Below, in pieces: positions 12,895 through 25,638 of a stretch of DNA of 64,000 nt; position 1 is the first letter of the stretch, and each line of letters starts with the position of its first letter. The stretch lies in assembly GCF_029784135.1 (NCBI RefSeq), contig NC_073744.1, forward strand, positions 74,027,794 to 74,091,793, written 5' to 3'. A model generated the notes under the pieces. That model was given only the letters and a program-made list of their open reading frames with translations. It ran no database searches and had not been told where the DNA came from. Origin of the DNA: Toxorhynchites rutilus septentrionalis (Eukaryota > Arthropoda > Insecta > Diptera > Culicidae). The position numbers were made by a program, and so were the translations under genes.

Positions 12895-14770
12895 GGGCCT
12901 GATTCTCGAATACACTACACGTGAAAACAATGTGTAGTGAGTACAACCTTATTCCGGAATACACGCCACTGTAAACATTTGGTAGAATTCATTATCAATA
13001 CACCGAGTTCATCCACCGATGTTATTCTGGTTTATACTTCACGCTCTTTTGTGTGAACAGTCATACACTCTCCCGAAAAGTTACCAATATTTAGTAAATG
13101 TTTTCAATACGAATTCTTCGTACATATTACGCGATATGATGTCAAATCGGCCAGTATAACCCAGTATAAGCAGTCGGTTCAACGTTCGTTTAACATATAC
13201 AACATGTTATGTTAACCCTACCTTCATGCATATATTGTTATGAATCTATTGAGCATTTGTATGCATCTTTATTCATTTATTGAACTATCTAAACTATTTA
13301 AATTATTTATTGAACTATCTAAACTATCGACATCTGGTCCTGCTTCGATTGACTCTGATCCATGGCTACAAATTAGGAAAAAATACACAGTTATTACTAT
13401 AAATAGCTACGACAGACTACTCTATTCCCACCATTATCCTCTCCTAGGACCAGCTTGTAATTACTTCTCAGCCAAACACATTCGGGAGATATCATGAAAC
13501 TGACAAAACCCAGATGGCATTAAGTGAAGCTAGCTTTATGTCCCGTTGCAACATTGAACATTGACTTGACGCGCAGGATACGGAACCTGCGTCGTAACGA
13601 ATCCGGAAAACATCTAATTGATCGAACCACCGATCACAATCGTCTGCAAAACGTTTATGAAGTTGTCCTTGACCGAATCCAACAGGTAGAACTAGGACTC
13701 GACAGGGCTCGTTTTTGTGTATCGAAGTACCCATATTCCTTATTATTGAAGTAATGTCTTCGCATTCTCCGCAGCAGACGAGCACAAATCACTGCTATCC
13801 AATATGTATAAATATTAATTAAAGAACATAAATTGAATTGATTTTCACGAATATTACTTATCAATCCCGAATCTGAGTTAATACGACCTTCTTCTGTGAA
13901 GAAATCAATATCGGAAAGTAGTGCCTTGCAACTTAATTAACAACACGGTAATTAGGCTAATAAAATTATTTTCTTCGCGGTTGCCAGTAATGACAATCGC
14001 AAAAGTTACTAACACCGCGAAATAAAATGAATCAATCGTTGGTAGGGATGTGTATTGCATCTGACATTCATTTTACAAACGATTGGTAATATTTACAGAA
14101 AATATGTACATTCTACTGTTTGAATTACAAAAGATTTGGAAGCTTTTTTTTAGTAATCCATTTTCTGGGTGTATCGACACAACTCGAGGATAAACAAAAC
14201 AAAATACAACTGACGTTTCTATTATGGTGGGTATAGACTAGTGATATATTCATGTGAAAAAAATCATATATGAGGGGCTTAGAATGAAAGGGGTGTAAGT
14301 GATTTGATCGATTTCTCTACATCGACTCTCTCTTTTGGTCATAACATAGCTGGAAATACATTCCGTACTGTATTTGGCAATGTGGAAGATAGGTCAGAAC
14401 CTCATCTATCGGACTCTATAGCAAACTTAAGTTGGAACGTTTTTGCAGTTGAGTTATTAACTAAAGAAAAAGTTGATGAAGAAAAATCGATCAAGTCACT
14501 TACACCCCTTGCATTCTAAGCCCCTCATATATTCTCACCCGTTTACATCTATTTTCGTGTGAATAAATCCATCTATAGCCATAGATCTCCCAAATGTAAA
14601 CGCGCCATTAGAAACGACATCGGAAATGAACACAGGGTCATTTTGGTTTCCACTCCATATTCTACACGAAGTTCATTTTTACACATCACGATCGGTGGAA
14701 ACGCAATAAAGTGAAGTGAGATGTAAGCGTAGTGGAAACCTAAGTGTAAGTGGATACGGGAATAAGGCCC
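12895..14770. mobile_element. long TIR element, 3 bp target duplication (putative)
   Basis: The left end opens GGGCCTGATTCTCGAATACA. The right end, read inward on the other strand, opens GGGCCTTATTCCCGTATCCA. Both are flanked by TTG (12892-12894 and 14771-14773). The left end closely matches the ends of the 373 bp element at 45390-45762, which also has a 3 bp duplication. The interior has only short open frames (for example 13524-13754 on plus and 13492-13785 on minus) that I do not recognise. A 255 bp MITE is nested at 14272-14526. Alternative: two unrelated ends of different copies. Confidence 0.45.
14272..14526. mobile_element. 255 bp MITE, 4 bp target duplication (copy 2)
   Basis: Same family, length and orientation as the element at 660-914, with ends GAGGGGCTTAGAATG and the complement of CATTCTAAGCCCCTC. 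Flanked by ATAT at 14268-14271 and 14527-14530. The interiors of the two copies differ by scattered substitutions. Confidence 0.88.
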
Positions 14771-14773
14771 TTG

Positions 14774-15610
14774 GTTTCATCGTGAAGTGAACGTGAGATG
14801 GGTTAACATTGGTACTATTTAGACGCTGTCCAAATGCAGGTCGTTTAGACGCTGTCTAAACACGCTAACATTGGTAAAGTTAGCTTTGATTTTTCGTTCC
14901 ATATTTTCAGTACTAAATGAGAGACGAAGAAGCATTTTCGTTGCACTTCGGAGATAGAGGATTTCCCACATCTCATTCTCTCTGAGAAAGAATTTTCGGT
15001 GAAAAGGAAGAGACGAAAATTCCAACATTACACGACTCATCGAAAACTAGATTGATTGACTGAATACTCATCACGCAACCGAGCGAGAATTTCGACCTCT
15101 GAAATATTCTAATTTATAGTTTTCTTCAAGCCGTGAAAAAATCTTGAACGAAAATTGTTTCTGATGGTTCTTAATTATAGTTTAAAAAATTTATTTATCT
15201 ATATAATGTCCTTAAGAAATGGTTGAAAATGTTTAGAATAACATGTTATGAGAATAGAAAAAAACATTAGGAATTATTTTCATTGATCTTTAGTCGATTC
15301 TAAACTGCCTTTTTGCATAGTTATCTTTATATCTTATACTTGCTTCATTCGTTCGCTCGTTCAAAACTAAAATAAATTCTTGGGACATATGATGAAACCA
15401 CTAACTGTAAGGAACAAAACTACCACCTTTCACGAAAATCTGAGAATAATTATATCGGGATGTCTGTATATATAGATTTATAAAATTTATAAATTGGTAA
15501 GAATTTGAGTTTGACTTCTCAGTGCGAAGATTCTGCATTAGTGCGTTTTGACGCATGATAATCACGTTCCCGTACCGTCGAATGCATCGATGAGGTACAA
15601 TTATTATATA
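14774..15610. other. noncoding sequence with a partial Helitron-like fragment
   Basis: Near 15125-15180 there is a piece resembling the 3' subterminal part of the Helitrons (AAAAATCTTGAACGAAAATTG). A short GTTTAGACGCTGTC(C/T)AAA duplication occurs near 14818-14870. Otherwise nothing is recognised. Confidence 0.45.
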
Positions 15611-16065
15611 CACTAAAGCCCCTTTTTACGCGTTTTTTACGCGGTTTTTTACGAGGTTTTCGGAATTCACGCGGTTTATTTTTACGCGGATTTCGGAATT
15701 TACGCGGTTTTTTTTACGCGAATTCGAAATTTACGCGGTTTTTTTATGCTGCACGTATCAACCGCGTACAAATTCAATGTACTAGTTGATGTGACTTTTC
15801 ACGAAAAAAGTTTGTATTGTATCACTGATTAGTAGCTAAGAAATAAAAGGAGATACAGATATCATGATTGCAGCATACGAAAAAATCAGTTAATCAATTG
15901 TTAAAATATGGGTTGCATTTTTAATTAATAATTCGCTGTTTGTTAGATTTTTATACGGATTTCTAAATTTACCCGGTTTATTTTTACGCGGACTTTGGAA
16001 TTCACGCGGTTTTATTTTACGCGGATTTTGGAATTTACGCACTTTTTCCGTGAAAAAGATCCACG
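15611..16065. mobile_element. MITE-like repeat with TTTACGCGG subrepeats
   Basis: Two clusters (15620-15750 and 15950-16050) of a degenerate ~27 bp unit built on TTTACGCGGATTTCGGAATT, on either side of a unique core. The arrangement fits a non-autonomous DNA transposon with repeated subterminal binding sites. Exact termini and target duplication are not resolved. Confidence 0.5.
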
Positions 16066-16482
16066 CCACGATGAATATTTAGTGCAATGCGAACATTGTT
16101 ATATAGGAACAAGCTGCGACACATGGCCAGCTTGTGTATTGTTCTAGCGAGGTCAAGAATTAATCGCCAACCAATCACCTTGAACTGATTCTACAAAATC
16201 ACGCAAGCTTTCGGCTCGTTTCAAGGTCACCTTTTGAAAAGTTATTTATGAAATTTCGATGCAATCTCAAATAATAACCCAAGTGGCACACGAACGGATT
16301 GAATTAAACATTGTCTTAGTCCTACGTCACTTTACTCACTTTGACTTTTTTCTTATCTTATGTTGTAATTTTATTCATAAGATTATTTTCTTCCCTTCAT
16401 TTGTTTATGTGTTTTTTTTTTATTATTCGATTCTCTCTAGCGTAGCTATCCTAACCTTTTGATTTGTTTTGACTCGTTGATT
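16066..16482. other. noncoding sequence, nothing recognised
   Basis: No ORF, RNA or repeat I can support. Confidence 0.4.
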
Positions 16483-16566
16483 ATCTGTTTTTTTTTTTTT
16501 TTTTATTTAAATCGTTTATTTTTACAGGCTCAGTTACATAGGTTTAAAGGAGCCGAACTCCATTAT
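16483..16566 (-). repeat. retroposon 3' tail, minus orientation
   Basis: A T-run (16488-16504) followed by AAATCGTTTATTTTTACAGG and CTCAGTTACATAGGTTTAAAG. The same sequence occurs in the opposite orientation at 21370-21455. Consistent with the A-tailed 3' end of a retroposon. Confidence 0.6.
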
Positions 16567-16639
16567 CTGTTTTTATTCGGAATAATTTTCCAACCAAGCA
16601 TTCCGGAATAGGTCGCACCAGCGATCGCACCAACGAGCA

Positions 16640-17587
16640 ATACAAAGGCGTATTACTCGAGAATCAATCAAGCAAACGGAACCAAAAATGTGCATGTGGA
16701 GGTTTCAGAGGGAGGGGGAGGGGGTTGGTGTTGGTTTGCATAACTCGAGAACTAATCAGGCAAATTGAACCAACATTTGCATATGGAGGTTTTAAGAAGC
16801 AATAAATGTTTCTATGGTGATTCGACACAACTACCGCCTCTCTAAGGGCAAGGGGACTGCCATACAAATGAAACACAAACTTCTTCATAACTCGGGAACT
16901 GATCAAGCAAATGGAGCCATATTTGGGATGTGGGGGTTTTTATGTACGAGAAAAACCCCTCCCTCCTCTGGAATGGAGAGAAGGTCCCATAAAAATAATA
17001 CACATATTTCAACCAAACATAAAAAATTTAAAATTTTCGGAAAACTCTGAAGGAAAATGGGAAAATTCGGAAAATTCAATTCGCATATGTTCTACAATTA
17101 CATATTGACAAGCGTTTTTAGTCCATTTGATGTTTGCGCTAACGAAATTGATCTTCGTTCGAAAATGGAATTGGATTTTAATGTGATTAAACGCACTCCT
17201 ATATCGTCTTATATCTATATAAATAAAAAAATGGATCGTCAAATGTGGTGATAAGAGAGAGAGTAATTGTCCGATTTAGGGATCTCTTTATTCTATCATA
17301 TTTCCTGTTTCAAACATTTATTCCATGTAACGGAGAAACATGTTATTTGCAGGTGGTTGAAAAATCTTGAACGAGAATTGTGCCTGAAAATAATCTGATA
17401 TTATAATGACGAGTTTTTGTAGAAGTACTAGGAGTTTTATAGTAGAAGGTAATTTTAAAGGATAGATTAGAAGATAAATCAATGAACAATTCTGCGATTG
17501 TTCCCATGAACAGCGCTTAGTAAGAAAACGTGGATGTGATAACGAAAAATAAATTTTAGGCGGGATGAAGTTTGCCGGGTCAGCTAG
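16640..17587 (+). mobile_element. Helitron-like element, 5'-truncated
   Basis: Contains about two to three of the ~140 bp internal units (from about 16640), then the shared 3' region with TTCCATGTAACGGAGAAACA and the terminus GCCGGGTCAGCTAG followed by T. The 5' terminus with the TCTG repeats is missing. Non-autonomous. Confidence 0.78.
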
Positions 17588-17829
17588 TATATTAAAAAAT
17601 ATATCGGTAGTGTGCAAATAAAAAAAATATTCTCTCCATATTTACTAAGAAACATACATACAGTTGTTACAGGTTTCTTGCCCAGATAATGAAAAAAAAG
17701 TGTACGAATGGAGTTACTTCTTGTGGCTGTTATTTAAAAAAATATAAAAAAAATACAAGTACGAAGAGCACAAATGAGATGCTCCTACTAATTTGTTCGC
17801 TTTTTCTAGGCTTATACTAATTCTCCTCC

Positions 17830-19560
17830 ACCCACCAAGTATTCGAACGCCGCCATAACGTGCCACGCTTTTTTTTCGTACTCACCTATGGATTATCCCG
17901 TAGTTAACGATGGCCTAGGCTGCTGCTGCCAACGATTACCATCGGTTGTTCCATAACGGACGGGAAGATGGAAAAAGTAAATAATACATGTAGAACGAAG
18001 TGCGGAACACTTTCCTTCTTCCCATACGCGCCGAGCAAGAAACGTTTGTTTCTCACGGGCGGAGAATCGATTTCCCTGCCATAATTCCTAGGGTTGTCTG
18101 CGCCCCTGGCAGGAAGAGACCTTCATGGGAGGCGAGAAAGAGAGCCACCGGCTGTTTGTGCTTTGTCATAACTCGAAAGGTAACATCATCCCATTGTGTG
18201 TTGGTGGCAACACTTGTAGTTCTTTCATGTTTCAAGGCAAATACGACTAAGATGTATGAGTGGATGTCCTTTCATTGCTTCCTTTAGGGACTGAAATGGG
18301 AAACAGTCGCTATCTCTCCTGCCCACGTGATTTACGGAATCGGTTGGCGTTCGGCTGGAACTATCGGATCCCCCTCCGCAAACTAAGAAGCTTTGTCGGG
18401 TACGGAAAGAAGGGCATAAAATGTTGATCATATTACTAAATCCCCACTCAGCCTCAGGTATTTCACAACAGGCCGACCACTTGGTACATATCGTAAGCCG
18501 TAGTTATTGTTTTCGTTTTCATGTGAGGCTTACGAGGATGCTGCTGCCGCCATTCTCCGTAGCGCCGGCTGGAAGATATCGATGCGTAAGATTGCTGCTA
18601 TTGGGTGGATTTACCGAGGCTTAACTCCCGTAGGTCCATTGGTTACCAGATTTGAGCCCATAACTCTTTCGATTGTTTGGCCGATTGGGATATGCAAGGA
18701 TTTATGTTGCAATCATCGACCAAATGTTGTTCTCCTTCCGTGCGGCAGACCTATCGGCAACTCAGTGTGTGTCCGCAAGTAGTCGATGTTTTGCCGTAAA
18801 ACTACAGTACAAATAAACCTGCAGCAGACAGAATCATCCGCCCAGTTGGTGTAGAATCTATGTATTTGCCTCCCAGCAATCGAACCGAGATTGCTCGACA
18901 TACACACACACGAGCCCAAGCGAAGAAAACAGGATAACAATAAACCGTTGAAGTTTGAGCATATATTTTCGGACAGGATTTCAATGAACAGATTTTCGGA
19001 CCAATATTTTAAGCTGTCGGGGGATTTGTTTTCCAGAGCCAGGTCAAATTAATCAGATTTTGCTCTCCCAAGCAAAACATTTTCCTCCAATAGCTTGTGG
19101 CACTATCTGGACCCCCCTCCACATCCCGCACCCGCCACAGCAAGTATTTATTCAATTTGGTTGCCACAAAACAAGGAGCTGAATTGGAGAGAGGAGAAAT
19201 TTAATCGAAAACTTTGCATATTTCTTCCTGCCCTTTCATTCATTATTTTTTACTCGTCAGTAAAAACTTTCCCAACACGACGACGCTCGCAGCTATGACT
19301 TTGTGAAGTTGGACTTTAAGGGGGGCAGGGGGAGGGGGGAGTTTACATTTCGTCGCAATGTAGTTAATTTAATCGCTTCAAAGTGTTCAATTTATCAGAA
19401 CTTTCTGGAAACTGCAAGCCCCTCGTTCCTGGGAATGGGGAAAGGGGATAGATTTGGTAACCACCCATTACTCGACTTTCTCGAATTTATCGACCTTATG
19501 TAACTCTGTCAGGACTGTTACTCGTAGAACATCGGACTTTGCAAAGCTCCAAGTTAAACT
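17830..19560. other. GC-richer, single-copy-looking island B
   Basis: Free of the recognised repeat families. Short overlapping open frames occur on both strands (for example 18000-18287 plus and 18225-18431 minus), but none matches a family I know. Purine-rich GGGGGCAGGG near 19321. Possible regulatory or unique spacer DNA. Confidence 0.4.
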
Positions 19561-20130
19561 ACTGTGCTAGACGAAGTTTAATTGTTGTGAGGCAACAGCT
19601 CGTCAAGGTGAAAGAGGGGACAATTTGTGGGTGTTTTACAAAAAAAAAAAGATTGTTTGTAATTTTTGTGGCATTACTTGGATGTTTTACAAGTTTTACT
19701 AATTGGAATGTATGAAAATTATTCAGTGTGTGATGCACAATTGAGCACATTTGTAGCTAGATCTTGATAAATCGCAGTTTGTTTGCATCAATCAGTTGAA
19801 AAGGTTTCTTCGCACCTTTTATATTATTTTGATTTTATAACGGAGGTCGTTTTTTTTCCATTGTTATATTTGTTTTTTTAATGGCTACAAGTTCGTAGTA
19901 GAGCAATTCCAAATAAAATCGACAAATGCCAAACATGAGTATTTTTGATTCGAATAAAAGTTTGTATTCCGTTTGGGTTGGAGGAAATATGAGTTTTCCA
20001 CAGCAATTTGGAATTTTTTAAACTCAAGTGTAACTTTTGAAAAGGGCGTATCGATTTTAGTAAGAAAAATCTCTGATAATTTATATCTCAAAAACTATGA
20101 ATCGTACCGAAATAGTGTCTTAGAAAAAGT
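19561..20130. other. AT-rich noncoding sequence
   Basis: A phrase at 19930-20000 (GATTCGAATAAAAGTTTGTA, then GTTGGAGGAAATATGAG) is related, inverted, to 26125-26225, so part of this is an old dispersed repeat. Confidence 0.45.
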
Positions 20131-21335
20131 AATGAAGTATTGATGTTAAAACGCGAAAAAAATATACATTGAGAAAAAAATAGTGGTCTTTATTTTATTT
20201 ACGAAAAAAAAACTAATTTGCAATATCTAGAATACGTATTTTTAATTTTTTAATTTTTTATATAAAACTAGCTGATCCGGCAAACTTTGTCTCGCCAAAA
20301 ATTTGTTTTTTGTTATCAATACCTTCAAACATTCACGTTTTCTTACTAAGCGCATGTTCATGGGTCCAATCGCAGAACTGTTCATTGATTGGTCTTTTAT
20401 TCGTCTCCGTTGAATTTACTTTTTACTATAAAATTCCTTGTTTTGTTGGTCATCATTATAAAATCAGATTATTTTCAGACACAATTCACAATTCAAGATT
20501 TTTCAACCACTTGTAAATAACATTTTTCTCCGTTACATGTAAGAAATATTTTATACAGAAAATATGATAGAATGAAGACAGCCCTAAATCGGACAACATA
20601 CAGATAGAAGAAGATATAGGAGTGCGTTTTATCACATTAAAATCCATTTCCAGTTTCGAACAAAGGTCGATTCCGCTAGCACAACCTAAAATCTTCACAC
20701 GCAAAATTTGTGTTTCATTTGTATGGCAGCCCCCCTTAGAGAGGGGGGTGGAGAGTCTAACCACCATAGAAACATTTATTGCACCCTAACACCTCCATAT
20801 GCCTAATTTGGTTTCATTTGCTTGAATAATTTCCGAGTAATGTAGAAATTTATGTTTAATTTGTATGGCAGTAAATTTTCTGCATGACTACTATTTTACA
20901 TGAAAAAATCAAAAAAGAAATAAAAAATACATGTATAAGTTGGAAAAAATGTAATAAAAAAAGACAATAAATTAAAAATGTTTCTTCAAATATCTCGAAA
21001 ATGGCTGCATTCAGAAGGAGATTTATAAAGAGCTTTTTTTTAAATCACATCAGAATTTATAATTTGTGGTTAAAAATGATTGTTAACAAACAGCAATTCA
21101 AAGTTTCGAAAATTCATAAATCTTCGGTGTTCCACAAAGTTCGTCAAAAATAGTTTCACCATCTTGGACTCATTTTTAAATTTACATGAATTCTGTTTTA
21201 TATGAAAAAATGAAAAAAAATAAAAAATATGTTTTTTTTATATTGTAAATTAATGTTTTTTTTGTAAATAAAAAAAGAGTACTCATTTTTTTTCTCAGTG
21301 TATATTTTTTCACATTTTAACATCAATACTTTATA
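20131..21335. mobile_element. TIR element with ~95 bp arms, interrupted by a Helitron
   Basis: The left arm (about 20131-20226, with AGTATTGATGTTAAAA and ATATACATTGAGAAAAAAA) and right arm (about 21243-21335) are inverted, imperfect copies. A minus-strand Helitron sits between them at 20268-20885. The core has no coding capacity. Termini and target duplication are not exactly placed. Confidence 0.55.
20268..20885 (-). mobile_element. Helitron-like element, minus strand, 5'-truncated
   Basis: Begins (plus-strand view) CTAGCTGATCCGGCAAACTTTG, the complement of the family 3' end. It runs through the shared 3' region and about one ~140 bp unit, and breaks off near 20885. The interior is shorter than the other copies. 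Non-autonomous. Confidence 0.75.
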
Positions 21336-21369
21336 ACCTTATAAACAATAGACCTAAGGGAAATTGTAC

Positions 21370-21455
21370 ATATATGTATAGATATAGTTAATATGTTTAG
21401 TTAAGAATTCGGCTCTATTAAACTTATGTTACTGAGCCTGTAAAGATAAACGAAT
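21370..21455 (+). repeat. retroposon 3' tail, plus orientation
   Basis: TTACTGAGCCTGTAAAGATA preceded by GGCTCTATTAAACTTATG; the inverted counterpart lies at 16500-16566. No ORF. Confidence 0.55.
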
Positions 21456-21459
21456 CGTT

Positions 21460-22079
21460 TGCCGGGACACTTATCGGTTGAAAGTTACAAATTCTCAAAA
21501 TTCGGAAAATCGGCAAGGAAAACCATAATGAAAAACGAATTTTTGCAGAACTAATGATGGTCCATCCTATGGGCAAAATGAACAAAATAAAGATTAAACA
21601 ATTTTGGTAAGAAATAAATCCACAAGGTTCGAGCAAAATCGAAGTAACGGAGTAGTAAGAATATAGTAACTGTTCCAACCGGTATAAAAAATGTTGAGTC
21701 CACTGAATTTATCCTCAACGTCGATTTTTTGAGGCGGAAAAAATATGACTACAATAAATTATCAGGGGATCTCTTTCATAAATACGAACCAGTTTTATGG
21801 AACTAATTTAAGCCCAACAATGAGGAAGACAGAGATGCAATTAAAGAGTATATAAAAAACCTAACCTTTTGATTGCCATGAAATATTTCTAGCTCAATTT
21901 ATCGCAAACGCAATTAATCTGCATTACAACGAATCGCGCCATTAATACGTTTCTATTGAAATATCCTGCATATATGCCATTCCATTCAATTTGTCATCCC
22001 TTTTATGCTACACACAGCATTCCTGAGAGATTGAATTGGCCATCTAACGCATCTAACCGTGTAACACGAAACCGGTCAG
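21460..22079. other. noncoding sequence, nothing recognised
   Basis: No supported feature. Confidence 0.4.
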
Positions 22080-23590
22080 CCATTCTGGATAAACAAACAA
22101 AACCCTAATTTACTGCGGATTATTTACGTCCCATATAATACAAATCGCTTCGATAGAGTGCCTTTGGCTTCATCCTTCTTCTTGGCTCAACGTTTGAGCT
22201 CAACAATAAAAAAATGCTGCATAAATCATCCACCTAATGGAAACAAAAGGCAACCTTCCACCACATAGATAATCCAAGTCCAAACGACGCGTTCACAGAA
22301 AAGCACCGAAAGAGTACCAAAAAATAATTTGTTCAAACCCGCAATTTTCGCAGCGAAAAACGAACCCGAAGAAAGCACCGCACGAATGTTATATCAAATT
22401 CCAAACCCCGCATGCGGACTCCATTTCCGCCGCTCCGTGCTGGTGGCTCTTCTGAGAAGGAGTTGGGTTTCCAGAGCCGACCATGAAAGAAAAACGCTTC
22501 GTCTCCGGAACGCAGTCGCACTGAATATTAAATTTTCTTCTGATTTCAACTTGCACATCATGATGGTGCAACAACGCAAAACAAGAAAGAAATTAATTGT
22601 CTTCAAAATGCACTCCACCACGAACCACAATCCAGCTCCATGGAGTGGAATTGGAGGAGGAAAAATCCTTGGATGAAAGGCAGCAGCTTCTAGTTATCAT
22701 CGCCGTAGACGTCGTAGCCGTTGTCGACTGAAATTCCTTGCCAAACCAAACTTTGTAAGTGTACTTGCTGCTCTGTCGAGCCGTCTCCTCGTCTCTTCCT
22801 TTTTCGAGAGAGAGAGAGAGAGAGAGAGAGAGATTCACTTCGGCGAAACAAAGCGCCAAAAGCCACACAAAAGCTCCACTCGTGGCGGCGGCGTCAACTA
22901 AAGGAACGCTAAAAACGTTTGAATGCAGTCGAATGACACAAATGCCCTTCTCCCCGTGGCTCGATGCCCTACCAAATTTCAGCAACTTGCCAACACACAT
23001 CGTCCCTTAAAATTCCACACGAATGTCCTTGTATATATGCGATATGCTTTCATACCGACCCCAATATCTGCCAGCAGCAAAAACAAACCTTCTTTCTTCG
23101 TCTTGGTGGGTACTCCCACACCCCACAACCCCATCGCCTGAACCACATTCCGGGTTCCACTATTCAGCTCATGTCACCATTTAGATTCGCTCCATATCCC
23201 GTCGCGCACATTCAATTCATTCATCCGCCAGTTGTACCACTATATAAATATACGTGTGTATGTGTGTATGTGCACTCGTGCGATACCAGTTTTACGAACA
23301 CGTAAAATTTCATGCATCCTTGCGCAACCCGGGGTCTTGCAGGCCCATGTCCGCCTCCCCCGCTGTATTCCGCATGATTACCGAAAGATGCTTTCAGTGC
23401 CAAGTTCGTACTAGAAACAAAAGAGAATATTCGGCGGAGCGCCTGCTTGAACAAAAAAGAAATCAGGTTCAGATTATCATCGGTAAAATTGAGCAGAGGG
23501 TTGGAAACTAGTCGCGGTGATAAGTCGCTTTGTTGACAAGATGCCAAAGATGGACTTCCAATAGAATAGGGGTCGGTCAGTATTCAGCGG
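22080..23590. other. GC-richer, single-copy-looking island C
   Basis: Lacks the repeat families of the window. Contains a (GA)13-14 microsatellite at 22806-22833 and a (GT)-rich patch near 23255. Open frames up to 135 codons (22593-23000, minus) cross the microsatellite and look spurious. No recognisable exon. Confidence 0.4.
22806..22833. repeat. (GA)n microsatellite
   Basis: About 14 perfect GA dinucleotides. Such GA tracts can bind GAGA-type factors in flies; any role here is speculation. Confidence 0.9.
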
Positions 23591-23599
23591 TAGCAGGAA

Positions 23600-23740
23600 G
23601 TAGAAGGACAAACAAAATAAAATAAGTAAAAGAAAACTTTTTAAGTTAAACGGTTTCTTTGTGATTAAACAGAATAATAAATAAAGATAATGTACTGAAA
23701 GCTAGAAAATAATTAGGCAAGTAGCAGTTAGCAGTTGTCA
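23600..23740. repeat. dispersed repeat shared with about 35260-35400
   Basis: Blocks CTTTTTAAGTTA and AATGTACT(G/A)AAAGCTAGAAA, followed by GCAGTTAG(C/T)AGTT, recur in the same orientation within the foldback-like element near 35.3 kb. Origin unknown. Confidence 0.6.
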
Positions 23741-24397
23741 TACCCTGGTTTGCCAACTATAATTTGAAAAAATCAGGAATAATGAAAATAAAAATCAGTA
23801 AATATGAATCAGGATAGCCCATATTGAGTTGTACGAAAAATTAATGTCGATTTTTGGGAAACAAAAACATCATTTTCAATCAAAGCCTAATAATTTAATT
23901 TAATATCCATAGTTCTGTTTCACAATCTTTCGCCATCTTTCACACAGCTTAAATATTCTATCCTCCCAGAACTTGTTTGCTTCTTCGTCGAAAACTTCTG
24001 CGAGCCATACATGTGAGAAACAGATTGCTTGGTAGTACTTGGTAGTAGTGCTCATAATACAGAATCCATTCCAAATCCCACCAGAAACAGAGTATATCTT
24101 TCTTCGGGCGAAGACCGTATATGTAAAAGAATTAATAAGCATGTTGTAAATCCTCGCATAAGCGGAAATGCTAGTGTTTCGCCTGACTTTTTGATCGTTT
24201 ATATTTTTTTCCGAAAAACCTACAGCATCACTACAGTCAATTGCAGAGAAATCCATATTCAAATTTTCACTGAATTCATCATCTATGCTTTGGAATGAAT
24301 CTCAAATATGAATCTCAATAAATGAGGAAACCATATCAGCAGTGGAAGTGGATGTTCAATTTTTCCTAATTTTCCTGATATTTAGTACAGTTATAGA
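23741..24397. other. noncoding sequence, nothing recognised
   Basis: A minus-strand open frame at 23900-24262 (120 codons) has no recognisable motif; not called as a gene. Confidence 0.4.
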
Positions 24398-24399
24398 TA

Positions 24400-24430
24400 T
24401 TAGGCTGTCAATAAAAGTCCTGCGGTATTT
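24400..24430. repeat. mariner left ITR
   Basis: Opens TTAGGCTGTCAATAAAAGTC next to TA. Pairs with the inverted copy at 25639-25668, differing by a small indel in the A-run. Confidence 0.9.
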
Positions 24431-24476
24431 TTTTTGAATTTTCATTTGTTCATGAAATTAGTTACAATCATCTGTT

Positions 24477-25495
24477 TTAAGTCAAATATGCGCCGTTTTG
24501 TTCGATGACTTGTTCCCAACGAGATGCCAACTTCATAGTACCCCTGTTATAGAAGCTCGCTTCCTTATTGGCAAAAAACTCGGATAGCCAATTTTCACAG
24601 GCCTCTTTTGTGGCTAACTTCTGACTACCTAGCTCGTTCGCCATGGACAAAAACAGGTGGTAGTCACTTGGTGCAAGGTCCGGACTATACGGCGGATGCA
24701 AAAGAACCTCCCATTCGAGCTCCCGGAGCTTCTGGCGCGTCACCAAAGAAGTGTGTGGCCTGGCGTTGTCCTGATGGAAGACAATGCGGCCTCTGTTTAT
24801 CAAAGATGGCCTCTTCTTCATGAGTGCTACACCTTCAAGCGGTCCAGTTGTTGGCAGTACAGGTCCGAATTGAGCGTTTGGCCATAGGGAAGCAGCTCAT
24901 AATAGATTATTCCTTGACAATCCCACCAAACACACAGCAGAACCTTCCTGGCCGTTAATGAGGGCTTGGCCACCGTCTGAGCCGCTTCAGCGGACTTCGA
25001 CCACGACCGTTTGCGCTTCACGTTGTCGTAAGTGACCCACTTTTCATCGCCAGTCACCGTCCGCTTCAGAAACGGGTCGATTTTGTTGCGATTCACATGC
25101 GTCGATACGGTCAAAGATGTTTTTTTTTGCGTCAACGTGTGTGGCACCCATACATCGAGCTTCTTTGTGAATCCAAGCTTCTTCAAATGGTTAATAACGG
25201 TTTGATGACTTATCCCCAGCTCTTGACCGATGCTACGGCTGCTACTATGCCGGTCTTTCTCGGCTAATTCAGCGATTTTGTCGCAATTTTCGACGACAGG
25301 CCTTCCGGAGCGTGGCGCATCTTCGACGACCTCTACACCAGAACGAAAACGTTGAAACCATCGTTGTGCGGTGGAAATGGAAACTGTATCGGGTCCATAA
25401 ACTGCACAAATTTTATTGGCAGCTTGAGATGCATTTTTGCCTTTGTCATAGTAGTACTGTAAAATATGTCGGATTTTCTCTTTATTTTGCTCCAT
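24477..25495 (-). pseudogene. mariner transposase, one frameshift
   Basis: The start is taken at the methionine of MEQNKEKIRHIL (25495), the family-typical start, rather than an upstream in-frame ATG at 25546. An N-terminal paired helix-turn-helix DNA-binding region follows (residues about 1-110, with WFQRFRSG and APRSGRP). The catalytic core has D1 in TGDEKW, D2 in FHQDNARPH and D3 in SPDLAPSDYHLF. There are 34 residues between D2 and D3, the D,D34D signature of mariner. The frame breaks near 24825, just after QLDRLKV, and resumes in another frame at VALMKK. All three catalytic aspartates are still present in the two parts. The enzyme would cut and paste the element at TA sites. Confidence 0.93.
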
Positions 25496-25638
25496 ATTTG
25501 CGACACTATAACTCACGAACGACTTAACCAAACAAAACACTGCCAAGGACTATGTTATAGCGCCTTTCCAACAAGCTATAGTATGACTCCATACAATGAA
25601 TACAACTAGAACTACGCGCTTACAACGACACCTCGCGG

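Noticed and set aside
22593..23000. 135-codon minus-strand frame with Ser-Leu repeats
   Set aside because: Crosses the (GA)n microsatellite and shows no domain.
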